Below, piece after piece: positions 38,711 to 52,085 of a stretch of 64,000 bases of DNA. The position numbers were made by a program, and so were the translations under genes. Origin of the DNA: Adineta ricciae (lineage: Eukaryota; Rotifera; Eurotatoria; Adinetida; Adinetidae); contig CAJNOJ010000174.1 in assembly GCA_905250025.1 (NCBI GenBank), forward strand, positions 1 through 64,000. Direction: 5' to 3'. Each line of letters begins with the position of its first letter. Position 1 is the first letter of the stretch. Under the pieces are notes generated by a model. The model saw nothing but the letters and a program-made list of their open reading frames with translations. It was not told where the DNA came from and did not search any database.

Positions 38711-41700
38711 TTACATTATGATTTCATCATCACTTCCCAAACGTTTTTGATTATCTTGTTTCAATAACTTGATATATTTGCTCTTGTCTTGAAAGTTATT
38801 TGCATGAATTTCTTTCGCTATGGCTAATTTACTTTTGTTTTCATGTATGGCTAATGGAGTTTGATCCGCATACGGGGCAGTTTTTGTTCCATGTAATACT
38901 AACGACCATTCGAAGAAGTCACCGGTAGTTAATTTCTCGCTCTGTGCTTTGTCAGAAATCGTTTGATTTTGTTGATTGGTCAATGGTGCATTCGAGTTAT
39001 CTTCGTTATCGAAACGAATTTCAAGTGTCCATGTACCTTGAGCTTTTTCTGCCCATGCGTGAGTGGTCATAAATGGCCATTTGAAGAAACCTTTAGTCGA
39101 GTCAGCATCCAATGGACGACGACTCAAGATTAATGATCTAAACATGACACGTAGTGATTTAGCTCGTAAAAAAGAAACAATCGTTATCGAATGTACCTTG
39201 TACCGAGCGGTGATGTAATGAATATAACCGTGTTACCACGACGACTACCTTTTAATGTAACAAACGCTTGGACATGTTCAAGGTAGTTTACTTCGTCTTT
39301 CGTATTTTTACAAGCATCTGTATTGATTGTTAATTTCAATGTACCCTTTTCAGGTATTGGTCTATGAATCATCAGAAGAGAAGGTTAACGATCGATGAAG
39401 AGATAATTACTTACCGCTTTCCAGTTACGTTACCAGCTGAACAATGATATCGAGTTGGCAATGGTTTCCAATCTTTAGCATGTCGAACCATATCACCGGC
39501 TACAAAATCATCTCGAATAAAAATATCATTCAATGCAAAAACAAATAAACAAACCATCAAGTACACCGAAACCAAATAAATGATTGAATTCTAATCCAGC
39601 TCCATTGACGTGCCATAAATGTTGCTTCGAAGGATCGAATAGTTGATTACGTTTTGCTGTTAGAACAGTTAGGTGTTGCATATCTCTCCATGTCAGTTGA
39701 CGACTATAGAGTTAAACGAAGAACGCAATTATGTGGAAAACTCCGTCGTTTTGCAAATGACGTCTTGACTTTACTTTGCTTCAAGTACAAGTGCAAACAC
39801 ACCGGCTGCTTCTGGTGCTGCTGCGGATGTCCCTGAATGTTTCAAAGTGCATTGACCGTACAGATCTGTTGTTGCTACACCTAATTGAAGTGAACAAAAA
39901 CAGATAGACATGGCTTTGATCTTTTCTTTTTTTCGGCGAAATATTCTATTTTTACTCATTGATTTGCGTTCTTTCTTTCTCATAAAAAAGGTAATTATTT
40001 TTATGGCAGAATACGATGTATTTTCCTCTCGAGCACGCAATCGTTTACTATGAAGTTGTACTCAGTAGATTATCGTGGATAAACGAATAATATTATAAGT
40101 TGACAAATCTCATTAGAACAGTATTAATCTACTAAAGAAATAGTAAGAATATCGTAGTTTTACCTGCTTGAGGATCTTCACTTCGACCATTGCTGAACGT
40201 TGATGCTAAAGTTGATGAACACGATTCATCGTAAAGTGCTGTTCGACCATCGTTTATTGCTGAATTGATTGAAATAGTCCACATCGACGCAGCATAACCA
40301 TCACAATTGCAATCGTCATTGGCACCACCATCACCACTAGCCCATACATAGATTGAACCTAAAGGAGGGAAAGGTGATTAGCACAGACTATCAACAACTA
40401 GACAATTGTCAATTATACCAAGGCCATGTCGACCCTAGAAATAGAAGCAAAGATTTCCGATATGTAGATGTTCCTAGAGATAATTTATTCAAAGTAGTGA
40501 CATACTTCATTGATGCCTTTAACAATAGCTCTCATTGTTGCATGTCGCGGCCCATCAACTGTTTTGCCGTCATCAACTGGTCCTAAAATAGATCGTTAAC
40601 TAACCGAACCTTTTCAACTATCTCTACGAACCCCACGATGCTGAATAGATATCAATCATGTCAGGCTCATGTGACATCGAATTTGCTTCGATTAAATCTA
40701 TGAAGAAGAACAACCAAACAAATCATTTAAATTATTCTATCGTGGACTATTTCTCATTACCAGTCATATACGGTTGATCTAACATCCGGATACCTAATAA
40801 AAAATCAAATAAAAACAATCAAATATGATTATTCAAATTATCTTTACCAGCCACCATGGAATCATAGGCAACACCTACGCCGCAGATGTTATTATCTCGA
40901 GCAGCAGCAATCTCACCAGCACAGCGTGTTCCATGGCTAGAATTTATGACTTAAACAAAACCTAAGCGATCATTTTCCTACCTATTAAACCAATCGTCTG
41001 TATAGCGTGGATATGGATAACGATCATTGCTACTGAAATCATAACTAGCCGCTGCATTCTATAATAGAATTCATACTAATAACATGATTTTATATTCAAG
41101 TCGATTCACGTACGTAATTATGCATAAGATCCGGATGTGTGTAATCGACACCGTCGTCCATAATAGCTGTTGTTACGTTTTTACCCGTATATCCAAGCGC
41201 CCAAGCTTCTTCGACATTGAGATCAAGTCGTGGCTTACCGCCGGCTTGGCCCACATTTTTCTAATCCAAACCAATTTGTTTTTGAATTCATTTCATACAA
41301 AGGAATAACTTACTAAATACCATTGGTATTGAAAATAGGGATCCGTCGGAGTTTGATACTCAGGAATGTCTTTTTTCAGTTCATCAGGCGAACGATAACC
41401 ACGTTTGACACGCGTATGAGGAATTTGATGAATGGCTCGTTTAACCTATAAGATACACTGAATTTGCATATAAAATACACTTTTAAGTATGATTTACAAG
41501 TTCGTGTCGTTGGATAAATTGTTCTTGTGCGATATCTCGTCTTTTTCGTGTTTGAGGATGTGATGGCTTGAGATCGACAAAATGATATAAACGTTTGTCA
41601 TTCAAAACCTAGCAGAGTAATATAAAATAGAGACGTCGTTCTTTCATAAATATCATACCGGTCCACGAGAAACCATTGCGTACCGCTTCGCAATCCGCTT

Positions 41701-41826
41701 GGCTGCCTCTGGTTCAACATGTTGATGAAATTCGATTAGCCAATCCTTAGTCAAAGCTGGCAAAATTGTGGAATGAACAGTGGAAAAAAGAAATGTTAAT
41801 AGACACAAATCGTAATAGAAACCCAT
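38711..41826 (-). CDS. PCSK2: Neuroendocrine prohormone convertase 2
   Basis: Sixteen exons give 680 aa: 41826-41659, 41608-41498, 41445-41314, 41260-41114, 41058-40982, 40936-40848, 40793-40761, 40697-40632, 40582-40506, 40434-40419, 40358-40164, 39880-39775, 39703-39555, 39499-39415, 39361-39197 and 39137-38711. A hydrophobic signal peptide ([13 protein letters not shown]) precedes a prodomain with basic cleavage sites ([15 protein letters not shown]). The subtilisin-type triad is Asp about 172 ([12 protein letters not shown]), His about 213 ([16 protein letters not shown]) and Ser about 389 ([14 protein letters not shown]). The oxyanion residue is Asp about 315 (WASGDGG) instead of Asn, the signature that separates PC2 from other convertases. 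A P domain follows ([21 protein letters not shown]). PC2 cleaves neuropeptide precursors after paired basic residues in dense-core granules and needs the chaperone 7B2. Exon 10 is only 16 nt. Confidence 0.97.
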
Positions 41827-44445
41827 TGATTGAATTATTTTTCTTTTTGTTACTGTTGAATGTTAATGAAACTTATTGTTGACTTGTTTCGTTGAACTAA
41901 TTTCGTAACATCATTTCACGGCTTGTTCACTTCCGTTTAGATCTTGATCGAGTTCTTCTTTTCGTAAGAAAGAATCAGGGAAGGAGAAGAAAGAGACGAT
42001 GTTGAATAGAAACGGAAAAATGATGACGGTGTTCTGAAAAGAAAAACAATAGCTCAAATGTCGATTGATAGCTATGAGCAAAGCCGAGAACCTAAGGCGA
42101 ATAATTTTTTCCTTTGTCTTTTTCCTCGCTCCCTCTCTTTCTCTCTCTCTTTCTCTCGATTTTCTTCATTTCTTTTTGTGTTGTGTTATTATCGTCATCG
42201 TTCATTCGCTCTTTCATTTCCAATGTAAGAGTGGAATGAAAAACAAGTCGAGAAACGTCTATAACAACATCGTCATCTTGTGCACCCGAACAACTTTAAA
42301 GATCTCACACAGAGGGGAGAAATAAGAATAGGATGGTATATATGTGAGCGTTCTAACAAAAAAGGACGAGGCACAGACGAGAAAAAAAAAGAGATTTGTT
42401 TGTCGCGCTTCTTATTTGCCGGAAATAACAACAAATGTTGAAAATACCAAAATATCTACGCACACTCATTCTTTTCCTCAATCATGTCAACGATTTTCCT
42501 CGATAATCACCGCCGAAAAATATCCGTGTAAATCGTCTCTTTCAGAGAACCGATCTCAGTAATTGTGATGTGACATCAAACGAGACTTTTGCTGAGCTTG
42601 ATGAAACAAGACTGCTAATCAAGCATAGTAGGCATAAAATCAAAGAAATGTCAGGAATTACTCGTGCTACCTTCCATCATTAATTTACCACTTGGCGTGC
42701 TTGTCAACTGAAGAAGAAAAAGCGAATGAAAAGATGTGAATCGTCTTCTATATTGAGAAAATATTCAAGAAAAGGAGACCAAGTCACTCAAGGATATTTT
42801 CTCATTTGGTTTATCAATGAAAACCTAGGAGAGCAGAAATACGCATCCTTCCTCGGAACTTTTTTCTGTTCATCAGAAGACATCTAATGGTAAATGCGGA
42901 AAAGACATGTTTATGCCATAAATAAAATCATGTCTATATGCGCTTGTTTCATCGACGGAGCACAAAAGCAGTTGACTTGTTTTTCCTCCAACTATCATGA
43001 TTGATTCATTATACTCTTTTCTAAAATGATCCTTCGAACTCAAAAAACGTCGAGTTCAAGATGGCAACCATGGCCGCTCAGCTATCACAAGTTTAAATTA
43101 CATAAAAGAAGTTCTACTTCGCAGAAGAAAAATTCTTTCATCATTAATTATTTATTCTAATGAAACTCTTGACTAGTCACAGTTCTCTTTGTCAGTCGGC
43201 AAGAAAATATCGTTCATTTTTAGTTCCCTAGTCAATAACAAAGAGCTTGTCGGAGGTCAATTCGTACGACGCATGATATTTTCTTTGAAAAGAGCTGAAC
43301 GAGGAGACTGTTTTGACGTGTAAAAGCATTCGAATGTTTCATCTCGAGAAGAGAAGTAAGTCATTAAACTGAAGTAGAATTTTTCCTCGGAACCAGTCTC
43401 TTGAAGATATTGTCACATATATTTTTAATAGGAAGTCTTTGTCGAAGAAGAGACATTTTTTCGCATAGCAAAAATAAAAGGCAGACAAAAGTTCTCCTGG
43501 ATGTTTTTCTCTCACTGTCGCATTGAAATTTCATCGAAGTTCAACTGTGCAAAAACAAAGATATGATATATCCGGCCTGCGAAAAATTCAGTGAATAGCA
43601 TCAAATTTCATCATCGCCATCGCACGAACGAGTCTTTCATCCAGGCGATCATTTCGACTTGTTTTTTCCGTGTCATATGACAAGTCTTTTTTTCTTCATC
43701 AGATGAGATTACATCTCACACCAAGTCTAATCCCATATCCATAAGAATGAAGAAGAAAGGGTTTTGGCCGATCTAATCAGATATGATTAAATATGAGGAG
43801 AAGCAAAGTGCACAATGCTTCGGACTATTTTGATAATGCGACAAGATCGATTGAGTGTGACACCAATGTTCAATATTCACTAAACAATAGCCGATCTTTT
43901 GTCCAGGCCATTCGATTTGAAACGTTCCACGGTGTATCAAGCAGAGATGATTGATGAGCGGCACGTATTCGAAACAGAAAGAGAACGAATAGCACTGTGC
44001 CACATTCCTAGTTTTATGCTACGATCAACCTCGATTGAGTTCCCATTCAATTCTTATTTGTCTAGTCAGACAACGCCCTTCGAAGGCATTCGTGTTCAAT
44101 TTGGTGACTATCATGCCATGTTTCTTGTTATACGGCCGAATAAATTATTCGATTCGATCGTGACTAGCACGTACTAGGCTTTACAAGGGATATTTGTCTT
44201 TTGTTACCAAATGATTAATATCGGCTAGAAACTCGACGGAAACGATTTATTTTTTTTTTATGAAAAAGAATTTTAGTTAGTAGAATACAATCGATTTTTC
44301 ATCATCGAACAAAAGGAGGAATATTTCTTATTTCTTTATTCAATGTAGACAAAAAAACATTGCACTCATTATTCAGTTGCCTTTGAAATCTATTGGTCTA
44401 TTTCGTTTTTCTAGACAAGCTAAGCAGTTCATTCCTTGTTTTCTA
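41827..44445. other. 2.6-kb divergent interval upstream of PCSK2 and pyroglutamyl peptidase
   Basis: No exon chain could be assembled on either strand. A CT run is at about 42130-42160, and several short open frames are not supported by splice sites or similarity. As the 5' side of a neuroendocrine gene this is a candidate regulatory region. Confidence 0.5.
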
Positions 44446-45249
44446 ATGAATTCATCACCACAACATTCAGGCATTCCAGTTATTCTCATCACTGGCTTCG
44501 GACCATTTCGTTCGGTACACAAAAATCCAAGTTGGGAAGTTGCTCAAGCACTGAAAACATACGTGCAATGGACACGTCCATTGCATATCATTACACATCA
44601 GTTACAAGTCACTTATGATGATGTATCAAAGAAAATTCCTGATTATTGGATCAATTACAATCCCACAGTAAGCAGATTCTGTTTCACTCGGCGATTAATT
44701 CCTTGTATTTCGACAGCTAGTTGTACACATCGGTGTAGCGACAGGATCAAAAGAAGTCCGAATGGAAAAATATGCTTGCAACACGGATTATTTCCACACT
44801 GACAACAACGGTTCGGCACCGGAAACAGGACAATGCATTAAGAACGATGCACCGAAAGTTCTTTTGGCACAACTTCCATTGAGCGATATCTGTTCTCGAG
44901 TACGGCGTCAAACACCTTTGCCCATTGTCGTTTCCGACAATGCGGGAAGGTGAAGATCATAGTGGACAAAACCAAGATTTTCACTTGTTTCTACTTTAGA
45001 TATTTATGCGAATATATTTATTATCAATCATTGTTCATCGACTCTAAACGAACCATTTTTATTCATATACCTGATTTCGATCAGAACTTCACTATTGAAA
45101 ATCTTGCTCATACAATTCAGACAATCATCTATGAAGCACTTCGATACGTTCCACCGCTGCCAGTAGTAAACCAACCCAGAAACTATTTGTTTCAAACAAA
45201 GATTATCACTAACAACTTCGAAAAACTTAATATAAATAAACTATCATAG
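44446..45249 (+). CDS. PGPEP1: Pyroglutamyl-peptidase I
   Basis: Three exons, 44446-44667, 44717-44949 and 45000-45249, give 234 aa; the human enzyme has 209. It belongs to peptidase family C15 and removes N-terminal pyroglutamate from peptides in the cytosol. The N-terminal strand is ILITGFGPFRSVHKNPSWEV. The catalytic Glu (about 91) is in VRMEKYACN, Cys (about 155) in DNAGRYLCEYIYYQSL and His (about 174) in IFIHIPDF; the Cys-His spacing of 19 equals that of the human enzyme. The ATG is 32 nt after a tttttctag acceptor, suggesting a spliced leader. The extra length is at both termini. Confidence 0.94.
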
Positions 45250-47854
45250 ATTGTTAACTACTCCATGTGGAGTCACATATTACACAGGCGTATAAGACAA
45301 TGGAAATAACTAAAACAAAAATCGACTCATTAACGTATTAAGACGATCACCGAGCGGTTTTCCTGAGCATATAAATGCCAAATTTTGATATTGTTACATT
45401 TCTTCAATCGACGTATCAATCCATCGAACGAACCTTTATCTGAATCTTTTCACTAATGTGACAAACGCCAAGATTTCAAAATGGACCCGTTGGCAATTTG
45501 AAGCAATAGTAAATAGATCCGAGTTGTATTGTACATGCCGTCCAATGACATCACTCATGTTACTACTGCGAAATACTGTAGATTCATACTTAGTCAACTA
45601 CAGTATAAAACAATAGTAAGAATAAGGAGCCCGATGTTTGATATTCATTCAAACGCTTCCTACACCGTAGCTTACCGTTGTTGGTTAATGCCTAGGAGCT
45701 TCCTCTATGTACTACGACCTCAATCATCACAATTTTCACATAATTCCAGTGACAATTGAGGCAATAGTATGCAGAGAATACTCTTTCCTTAAACTTCATC
45801 AACAAAACAATCAAAGTGAATTCTACTGAGCTTCCCATCAGTTCCCCGTGAGTGTCGCAAGTATCATTTAACACTTCAATTTCGTCTCCACTAAATCACG
45901 CACCGAGTATTAGCATGAAAAACACCCGTCATCGTACTCTAGACTCCACATCATCCCAGCCTCTCAAAAATTCCACTGCAACAACGGTTCAGAAATCAAT
46001 CAGTTCGCCTATCTCTTCCCTGTTCTACATCTCTTCAGCATGGGATCGATATTCATCGTCCATTTTCTATCAAAAAGTGTCCTCATCACAATCACTACTA
46101 AGCATTAAGCAAAACTACTCTCACTAATGAGAGTCTCAATAATCATTTTTCTGACTCCGTCAATCTCATTATTGCTTCACATTACACTGGAACTACACGT
46201 CCTACACATTCAATATCATTGTCAGCTGTATCTGACACGTGAACCGTCCGCCGCATATTTCCGCAAGCATGGTAAATTTAACACACGTTTTTCCATTCGA
46301 CTGACCAACTAGTCGTCTACAGAGAACACTATTGGGTGAATTCACGGTGAAACTAGTTGTTTTCTGCTATACCCACTGAAACAGTTTAAAATTACCAAGA
46401 TTTATCCAAATTTTGCAAAATGGATATCTTTGAAGAAAAACCAATTATTCTTCAACAAAATACTCTAATGTTCAATGTGTAATGCCATCTCTGTTCCAAT
46501 TTCTAAACAACATCGTTCACTGCACAACAATACTTTTTTCTCATCAAATCATCTAATAGTTCTTTGTGCACAAGCACTAACCAGAAGACGATTGATCTCT
46601 TTATTTATTTTACACTTATCAATAAATGAAAAATTCTAACGGAAATGTTTCATTCTGCCAAGATTTTCCATCATGCTATCCGGAATCATGTGAAGCTTCT
46701 TCTAAGCTCAATCACCGAAACACGGAAATGCACGTAGAAATTCTTTGATGGCGATCTATCGCCTACCCGAACCATAGATCAAATTCACTTCTAAATTTTG
46801 AGATCGATCTAAAGGCATTAAGATTCGGTTTAATTTGAAACATAGGATCAGATGGATATCATACCTTTGACCCTAATCTTTACCGAGATAAACCATATCG
46901 ACTGGGAACAGGAAAACTCGTCTAGCACGTGTATTTAATACCAGAAATTGACTCTTCCATTCTGTTTCAATGATGATGCCCGCAGTATTGACGAGAGCGA
47001 TGGGGTCATTCGAAAATGTATAATAAGAAAACACATACAATAATATATTCTATATCTTTCCACATATATTTATATATATATATGCATGTATGTATGTATA
47101 AACGAACGTATAGGCGAGCAGAAGGCTTCACCGCACGAGCGGTCGTCGGATAGAAAGAATAGAGAGAAAAAAAAGAAAGAAGAAGGAAAAAACGATGCTG
47201 TTTGCATAGGCCGCGATGATTTGATCATCTTGTAGTTGATGGTGATGTTGGTATTGGTGGTAGCAGACGGCGACGAATTGTTAGAACAGAGAATAGGAAA
47301 AAAGGGTGAAAACAGAAAGAAAAAGAAGAAGAATACGGTGAATCATCGGGCGATTCTCTCGCCGACGAAAAGCATCAATAGCAACGATACATTAGACTTG
47401 TAGTATTGCTCAAGAGAAAGAACGAAGAAAAGCAAACATGTTCGCCCCGTCACATCGGACGCTATCATGCTCACGACGAAGGAGAAAAGAAGAGGGTTGT
47501 CAAGAGGCACACAAAAAAAGGAAGAGAAACGATCTCTGTTCTGTCGTATTTCGCGTAACCTCTATCGTTTCGAGTTTGGATAAACATTGGAGATAATTGA
47601 ATAAGGAATATTAAAAGACAAATTGCCCTTGAAAAAGAAAACTGCGAAAGAACAACTCAAAATAGAGTTTAATAAGTTTTTCTTTGTTAATAACCAGAAT
47701 ACTGTTGATTGGCGATCGCAAAAACCAATTGAAATTGTTGACATGTTTCGATTCGTTCTTTGCGTAAACCTATCATAAATGTATGTAGCTGTTTGACTTT
47801 ATTTCTATATTGTTTGTTCCTATCCTCTCATATAGATGTTTATCAGATTATCTC
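45250..47854. other. 2.6-kb gene-poor interval before JKAMP
   Basis: No supported gene. It contains a TA/TATG microsatellite-like stretch at about 47060-47100, followed by purine-rich AGAAAGAAGAA sequence at about 47150-47340 and 47410-47530. Short Ser-rich open frames at 45852-46127 look like chance. Confidence 0.5.
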
Positions 47855-49008
47855 ATGAATAGAAATCTATTGGAGAAATCAAACATTTCCGTTTGTCCTG
47901 GAAAGTATTGTGGTTATCAAATTAATAGTACAAAATGTGGGGTGAGATATGAGAGATTTGCAAGTTGTTCTTGCATGTACATATTCGATTGAATTTTACA
48001 GGCGTGTCAGCGTGGATATCGTGTAAACAACGAAGGTGTATGTCAATTATGTGATGAAGCATTGTCGTTGTACGATTTTATGTACATTGTATTTATGGCG
48101 TTGTTGGCGTTGAGTTTTCATTGGTATTTTATTAATCGATTACAAAAGAAAAAACAACGAGAATTCACTTTAGTCAAGTATGTTTTCAATTGTGATGGAT
48201 AGACGAAGATGCAATTGTTTTCATTTAGACAAACGATTCTTTATTTTTTGTCGATATTGGAGATTCTCCTGGCGTTTATTTTCACGTTGTTAACATTTCC
48301 ACCACTTGGTAAATTGACCATGAATGTATGTCAAGTGAAATTACTCAGTGATTTTTATCCCATGTTTCATAATCCAATTGTAAATTATCGAAAAAAGCTA
48401 CGTTGCTCTTATGAAGTGGTCTATCCATTGTAAGACTGCATTCCTTTTGCATATTGATATTCTAATCTTTTGAAATTTTAGGCAAAGTGCAATTTTTGTT
48501 TTATATACATATGCCAGTTTAATCATGTTGTTAATTCGACCATTTTTCCTTTCGATTATTCACCAAAAGTTCATTTCGGCGTCGATTTATAGTGCTCTTC
48601 ATTTTTATCCATGTCTACTGATCTTACACGCCCTATGCGGTGGACTTATTTGTAAGTGAGATTTGTATTCGAATTTGTTCACAGTATCGTTTTGTCTTCT
48701 TTTCAGATGTTTCCTTTCCAATTTTGACCATAATTAGTACTGTACTACTGAATGCCATTCATTTCACTCTGATTGCTAGTGGCGAAAATGAATGGATTCC
48801 ATTTGTCAGGAAGCTTTGTGGAAATGTTCAGAATTGGATCATCTATCTCGTTCATGTGATCATTCTTCTTTGTGGTCTGATCAGTTTAACACAATTTGAA
48901 AACGAATATCACTTGGTCATGTTGCCTACTGTTTTTTTACCAGGTTTACTGTATATTTTATTGTATAAATTCACAGCAACAAGTACAATACGAGTGACAA
49001 CGAATTGA
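47855..49008 (+). CDS. JKAMP: JNK1/MAPK8-associated membrane protein (JKAMP/JAMP)
   Basis: Five exons, 47855-47941, 48002-48177, 48229-48429, 48482-48651 and 48707-49008, give 311 aa, equal to the human length. The N-terminus holds a Cys-rich lumenal-type segment (CPGKYCGYQI, KCGACQRGYRV, GVCQLCDEALSLYDFMYIVF). Hydrophobic membrane helices follow, with conserved wording such as SFHWYFINRL, LLSDFYPMFHNP, EVVYPLQSAIF and ALHFYPCLLILHALCGGLIY. JKAMP is a multi-pass ER/plasma-membrane protein that links JNK signalling and proteasome recruitment in ER-associated degradation (vertebrate and worm knowledge). An aataaa lies at 49022-49027, and MTMR9 starts 63 nt after the stop. A catatag acceptor 20 nt before the ATG suggests a spliced leader. 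Confidence 0.92.
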
Positions 49009-49059
49009 AATCTCGAAAAAAAATAAATAGACTGTTGTTTGTTGTTGATGTTCACCATG

Positions 49060-49071
49060 TTTCTTTTTTAG
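49060..49071 (+). promoter_or_regulatory. Candidate trans-splice acceptor between JKAMP and MTMR9
   Basis: The tract tttcttttttag ends directly before the MTMR9 ATG. It lies 44 nt downstream of an aataaa and 63 nt after the JKAMP stop, with no candidate promoter space between the genes. Confidence 0.65.
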
Positions 49072-51375
49072 ATGGTGACCGATTTGATTAAAATCCCTTG
49101 TGTGAGAAATCTAGTTTTTCGTGATCATCTACAAGCGTATCCGGAATCGATCATTAATGTTACGCTACACAATGTTATCGTTACACATAAACAACCTGAT
49201 GGAAATTACAAAGAACTATGGGTAAGAATCTCTTGTGGGAAAGCTTAATTTTTATGAAGTTGATCATAGATATTTTATACGAACATGGACGCTATTCAAC
49301 CGAAATTTCCAATGAAAACTGAATTTCGTTCTCAATTACCATTGTCACCCTCGCTTGCTTCTGTCTATACGATAGTTCTTCGCCTGAAAACGTTGGAGAC
49401 ATGTTATTTTGACGTACCGGTTTTAGATGATGCAATAAAACTAGCCGAATCTTTAGATGCGCTTATAGCAAATACAGGTAGGCAGACTTTAATAGCCATG
49501 AAAATGCGCACTTGAACAGCAAATTGTTATTTAGATGGACTGACATGTGATGTGACATTTTTATTTCCATTTTGTTTTTCGCGCGATTTTGATGTCATTC
49601 AAGATGGTTGGACAGCTTTTTCTGTCGAGTCGGAATATAGTCGATTACAAGCAATAAGTGACGAATGGCGTATCAGTGACGTCAATAAAGACTTTGCGGT
49701 ATAGTCGACATCGAAAATCTTGTTGAATGTTTTCTTTCTTCTCATTTCAGATATGCGAAACCTATCCAGAACGTTTAGTAGTTCCAAAATCAATCAGTGA
49801 TGATTATCTTAAACGTTCAGCTGCATTCCGTGCTCATAACCGTTTTCCACTTCTATGTTATCTACACAAATCATCTAAGTCATGTATTATTCGAAGTTCT
49901 CAACCGTTAGTTGGTCCGAGTGTTCGTCGATGTAAGGAGGATGAAAGTGTTGTCAATGCAATGCTTACTCAACGAAATAAGAAAGGATGGATACTTGACA
50001 CACGTCATCCGAATATTATCAAAAGCGCGCAGAGCAAAGGTGGTGGATGTGAACCGGATCAGTATTATGCACTTTGGAGACGTCTGAATTGGAATTTAGA
50101 AAAACACAATCTTTTACAGGAATCATTCATGAAACTAATGGATGGTAAAGACGTTTTATTATTCGAAAAGAATTTTTTAATAAGAAATTGACCTTTTTTA
50201 AGCATGCATTGATCAGTCGGAAAAAGATCGATGGTTATCAAAGTTGGAAGGTAGCAATTGGCTGCTTCACGTCAAAGAAACGTTAAAAACTGCATGCACG
50301 GTCGCACAAACAATAGATTGCGAAGGTACAAATGAACAAGAAATAGATAATGATTTCGAATGAATTTTTCTTTTCCTTTTAGAAACGTCGGTTCTTGTTC
50401 ATGGTAGCGATGGATGGGATACAACATTACTCGTCACAAGCTTAGCACAAATTTTACTTGATCCTGATTGTCGCACCATAACAGGGTAGAAAGAAGCGAT
50501 TATCTTTGAGAAAAATCATTTGTTCTTTGTCTGTTCACAGTTTTGAAGCGTTGATTGAACGCGAATGGATTCAAGCTGGTCATCCATTTCGTACACGTTG
50601 TACACGATCTGCATTTGGCCGAAGTTCACATGGGTATGAATCACCGATATTCACCTTGTTTCTTGACTGTACTTGGCAAGTATGTCGATACACTTCTCGT
50701 GAAATTTCATTATATTTCGTTGGAATATTTCTAAGCTTTTACAACAATTTGCTTGTTCGTTTGAATTCAATGACACATTACTAATCGAGTTATTTGAACA
50801 TGCATATTCATCAAAATTCGGTAAAACTACAATCGAGAGACAGTTTCTTCTCTATTCTAACTTTGCCTTTCTCCTTCAGGCACGTTTATTTTCAATAATG
50901 AAAAAGAGAAGAAGAAATACAACGGAATCAAACAAACAGTATCACTTTGGTCTTATTTTAATCGACCTGAGATTCTTCATACATTCTTGAATCCATTCTA
51001 TGAACCAAATCCAAATGTCTTGTGGCCGAGTGTTGCCGCGCCGAGTATTGTATGTAGATTTCCTACGTAAACTAGTTCTCAATATCGATCTTCAGGTTCT
51101 ATGGCGTAGTTTATATCTACGTTTTTATGAGAATCAAACTCCGCAGCGTGAAGCTTGGGATGAATATTTATTAATCAAAGAAAAAGAAATGCAACTTCGT
51201 TCGTATGTCAATAAACTTCGACAGTATGTATACCGAAATTCAATAGCCTTCTGTAAACTTCGCTTGTTTCTTTTTCGTTTGCAGAGAATTACTCGAATTG
51301 GAACGGAAATGTACAGAAAAAGCCAGCAATACAACAAGTATAATCAAAACAGAAAAAGATCCGGTAACAATATAG
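49072..51375 (+). CDS. MTMR9: Myotubularin-related protein 9 (catalytically inactive)
   Basis: Eleven exons give 584 aa: 49072-49221, 49270-49477, 49535-49698, 49751-50144, 50203-50325, 50383-50485, 50541-50679, 50736-50820, 50880-51049, 51096-51223 and 51285-51375. A PH-GRAM region (about 1-115) leads to a myotubularin phosphatase-like domain with [20 protein letters not shown] and [16 protein letters not shown]. The P-loop reads [20 protein letters not shown], so both the catalytic Cys (now Gly, about 354) and Arg (now Thr) of the CX5R motif are missing. [17 protein letters not shown] and a C-terminal coiled coil follow. MTMR9 is a known dead myotubularin that pairs with the active MTMR6/7/8 phosphoinositide 3-phosphatases, so the inactive site is family-typical. 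Confidence 0.95.
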
Positions 51376-52085
51376 AATGATTGAAGAGAATATCTATTGC
51401 ATTTACTTCCCTTTCTATTCGCTAACAAATTTTTTTGATTTGATTATGTTTTCTTTGTCTTCGTATATATACATTTATGATCAAATAGTCGTCGACCTTG
51501 TTCAAATGATTTTCTTCTGTGTTTTTTTTTGTATATTTGCATTCCATAATTATTATCGAGAACAAATATATATCGATGTCAAAATCTCTCAAAGATTGTC
51601 TATACTTTTATGCAAAAGACGCGAACGAAATGTCCTTCTTGACTTTATAATCCTCAAGTATATATGGATGTACATTCAGATCCTTTTACAAGTCGTCGTC
51701 AGAAAAAAAAAGAACGACAGAAAAGAACTAGTCGCGCTGTTGGATACTTTTTATTGATGTCTGTTCAATTGACATAGTAGTTCATCATTTCATACTCTTT
51801 TTTTATGATGTAATGGGGCGGATAATTGTACAACTCACGACAGAATCACGTTCTTAGGCAAGTTATGTACGACGATTTATGTCTAAAGAATGAAGACAGA
51901 CAGAAAAAATTTCCACTTCCAGCCGAAAAAGAGAACGAAAAAGAGCTCGTTTTTTAATACTCATATTACTTCTTCTTCTTCTTCTTCTATTAGTCGACGT
52001 TGTGTGAACAACTCATACAAAAAAAAAAGATTAACCAAATCGATTGTATTTTGATCCACATCTGTTTTGTCAAAAAACCCTGGTC
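51376..52085. other. Intergenic region after MTMR9
   Basis: About 700 bp, AT-rich, with a CTT triplet run at about 51970-51990. No exon was recognised apart from the start of the orphan ORF at its right end. Confidence 0.45.

Noticed and set aside
43773..44177. Overlapping open frames on both strands before PGPEP1
   Set aside because: Neither resembles a known family, and they overlap each other antisense without splice continuity.
45852..46312. Ser-rich plus-strand open frames after PGPEP1
   Set aside because: Short, unspliced, no similarity; low complexity alone does not support a gene.
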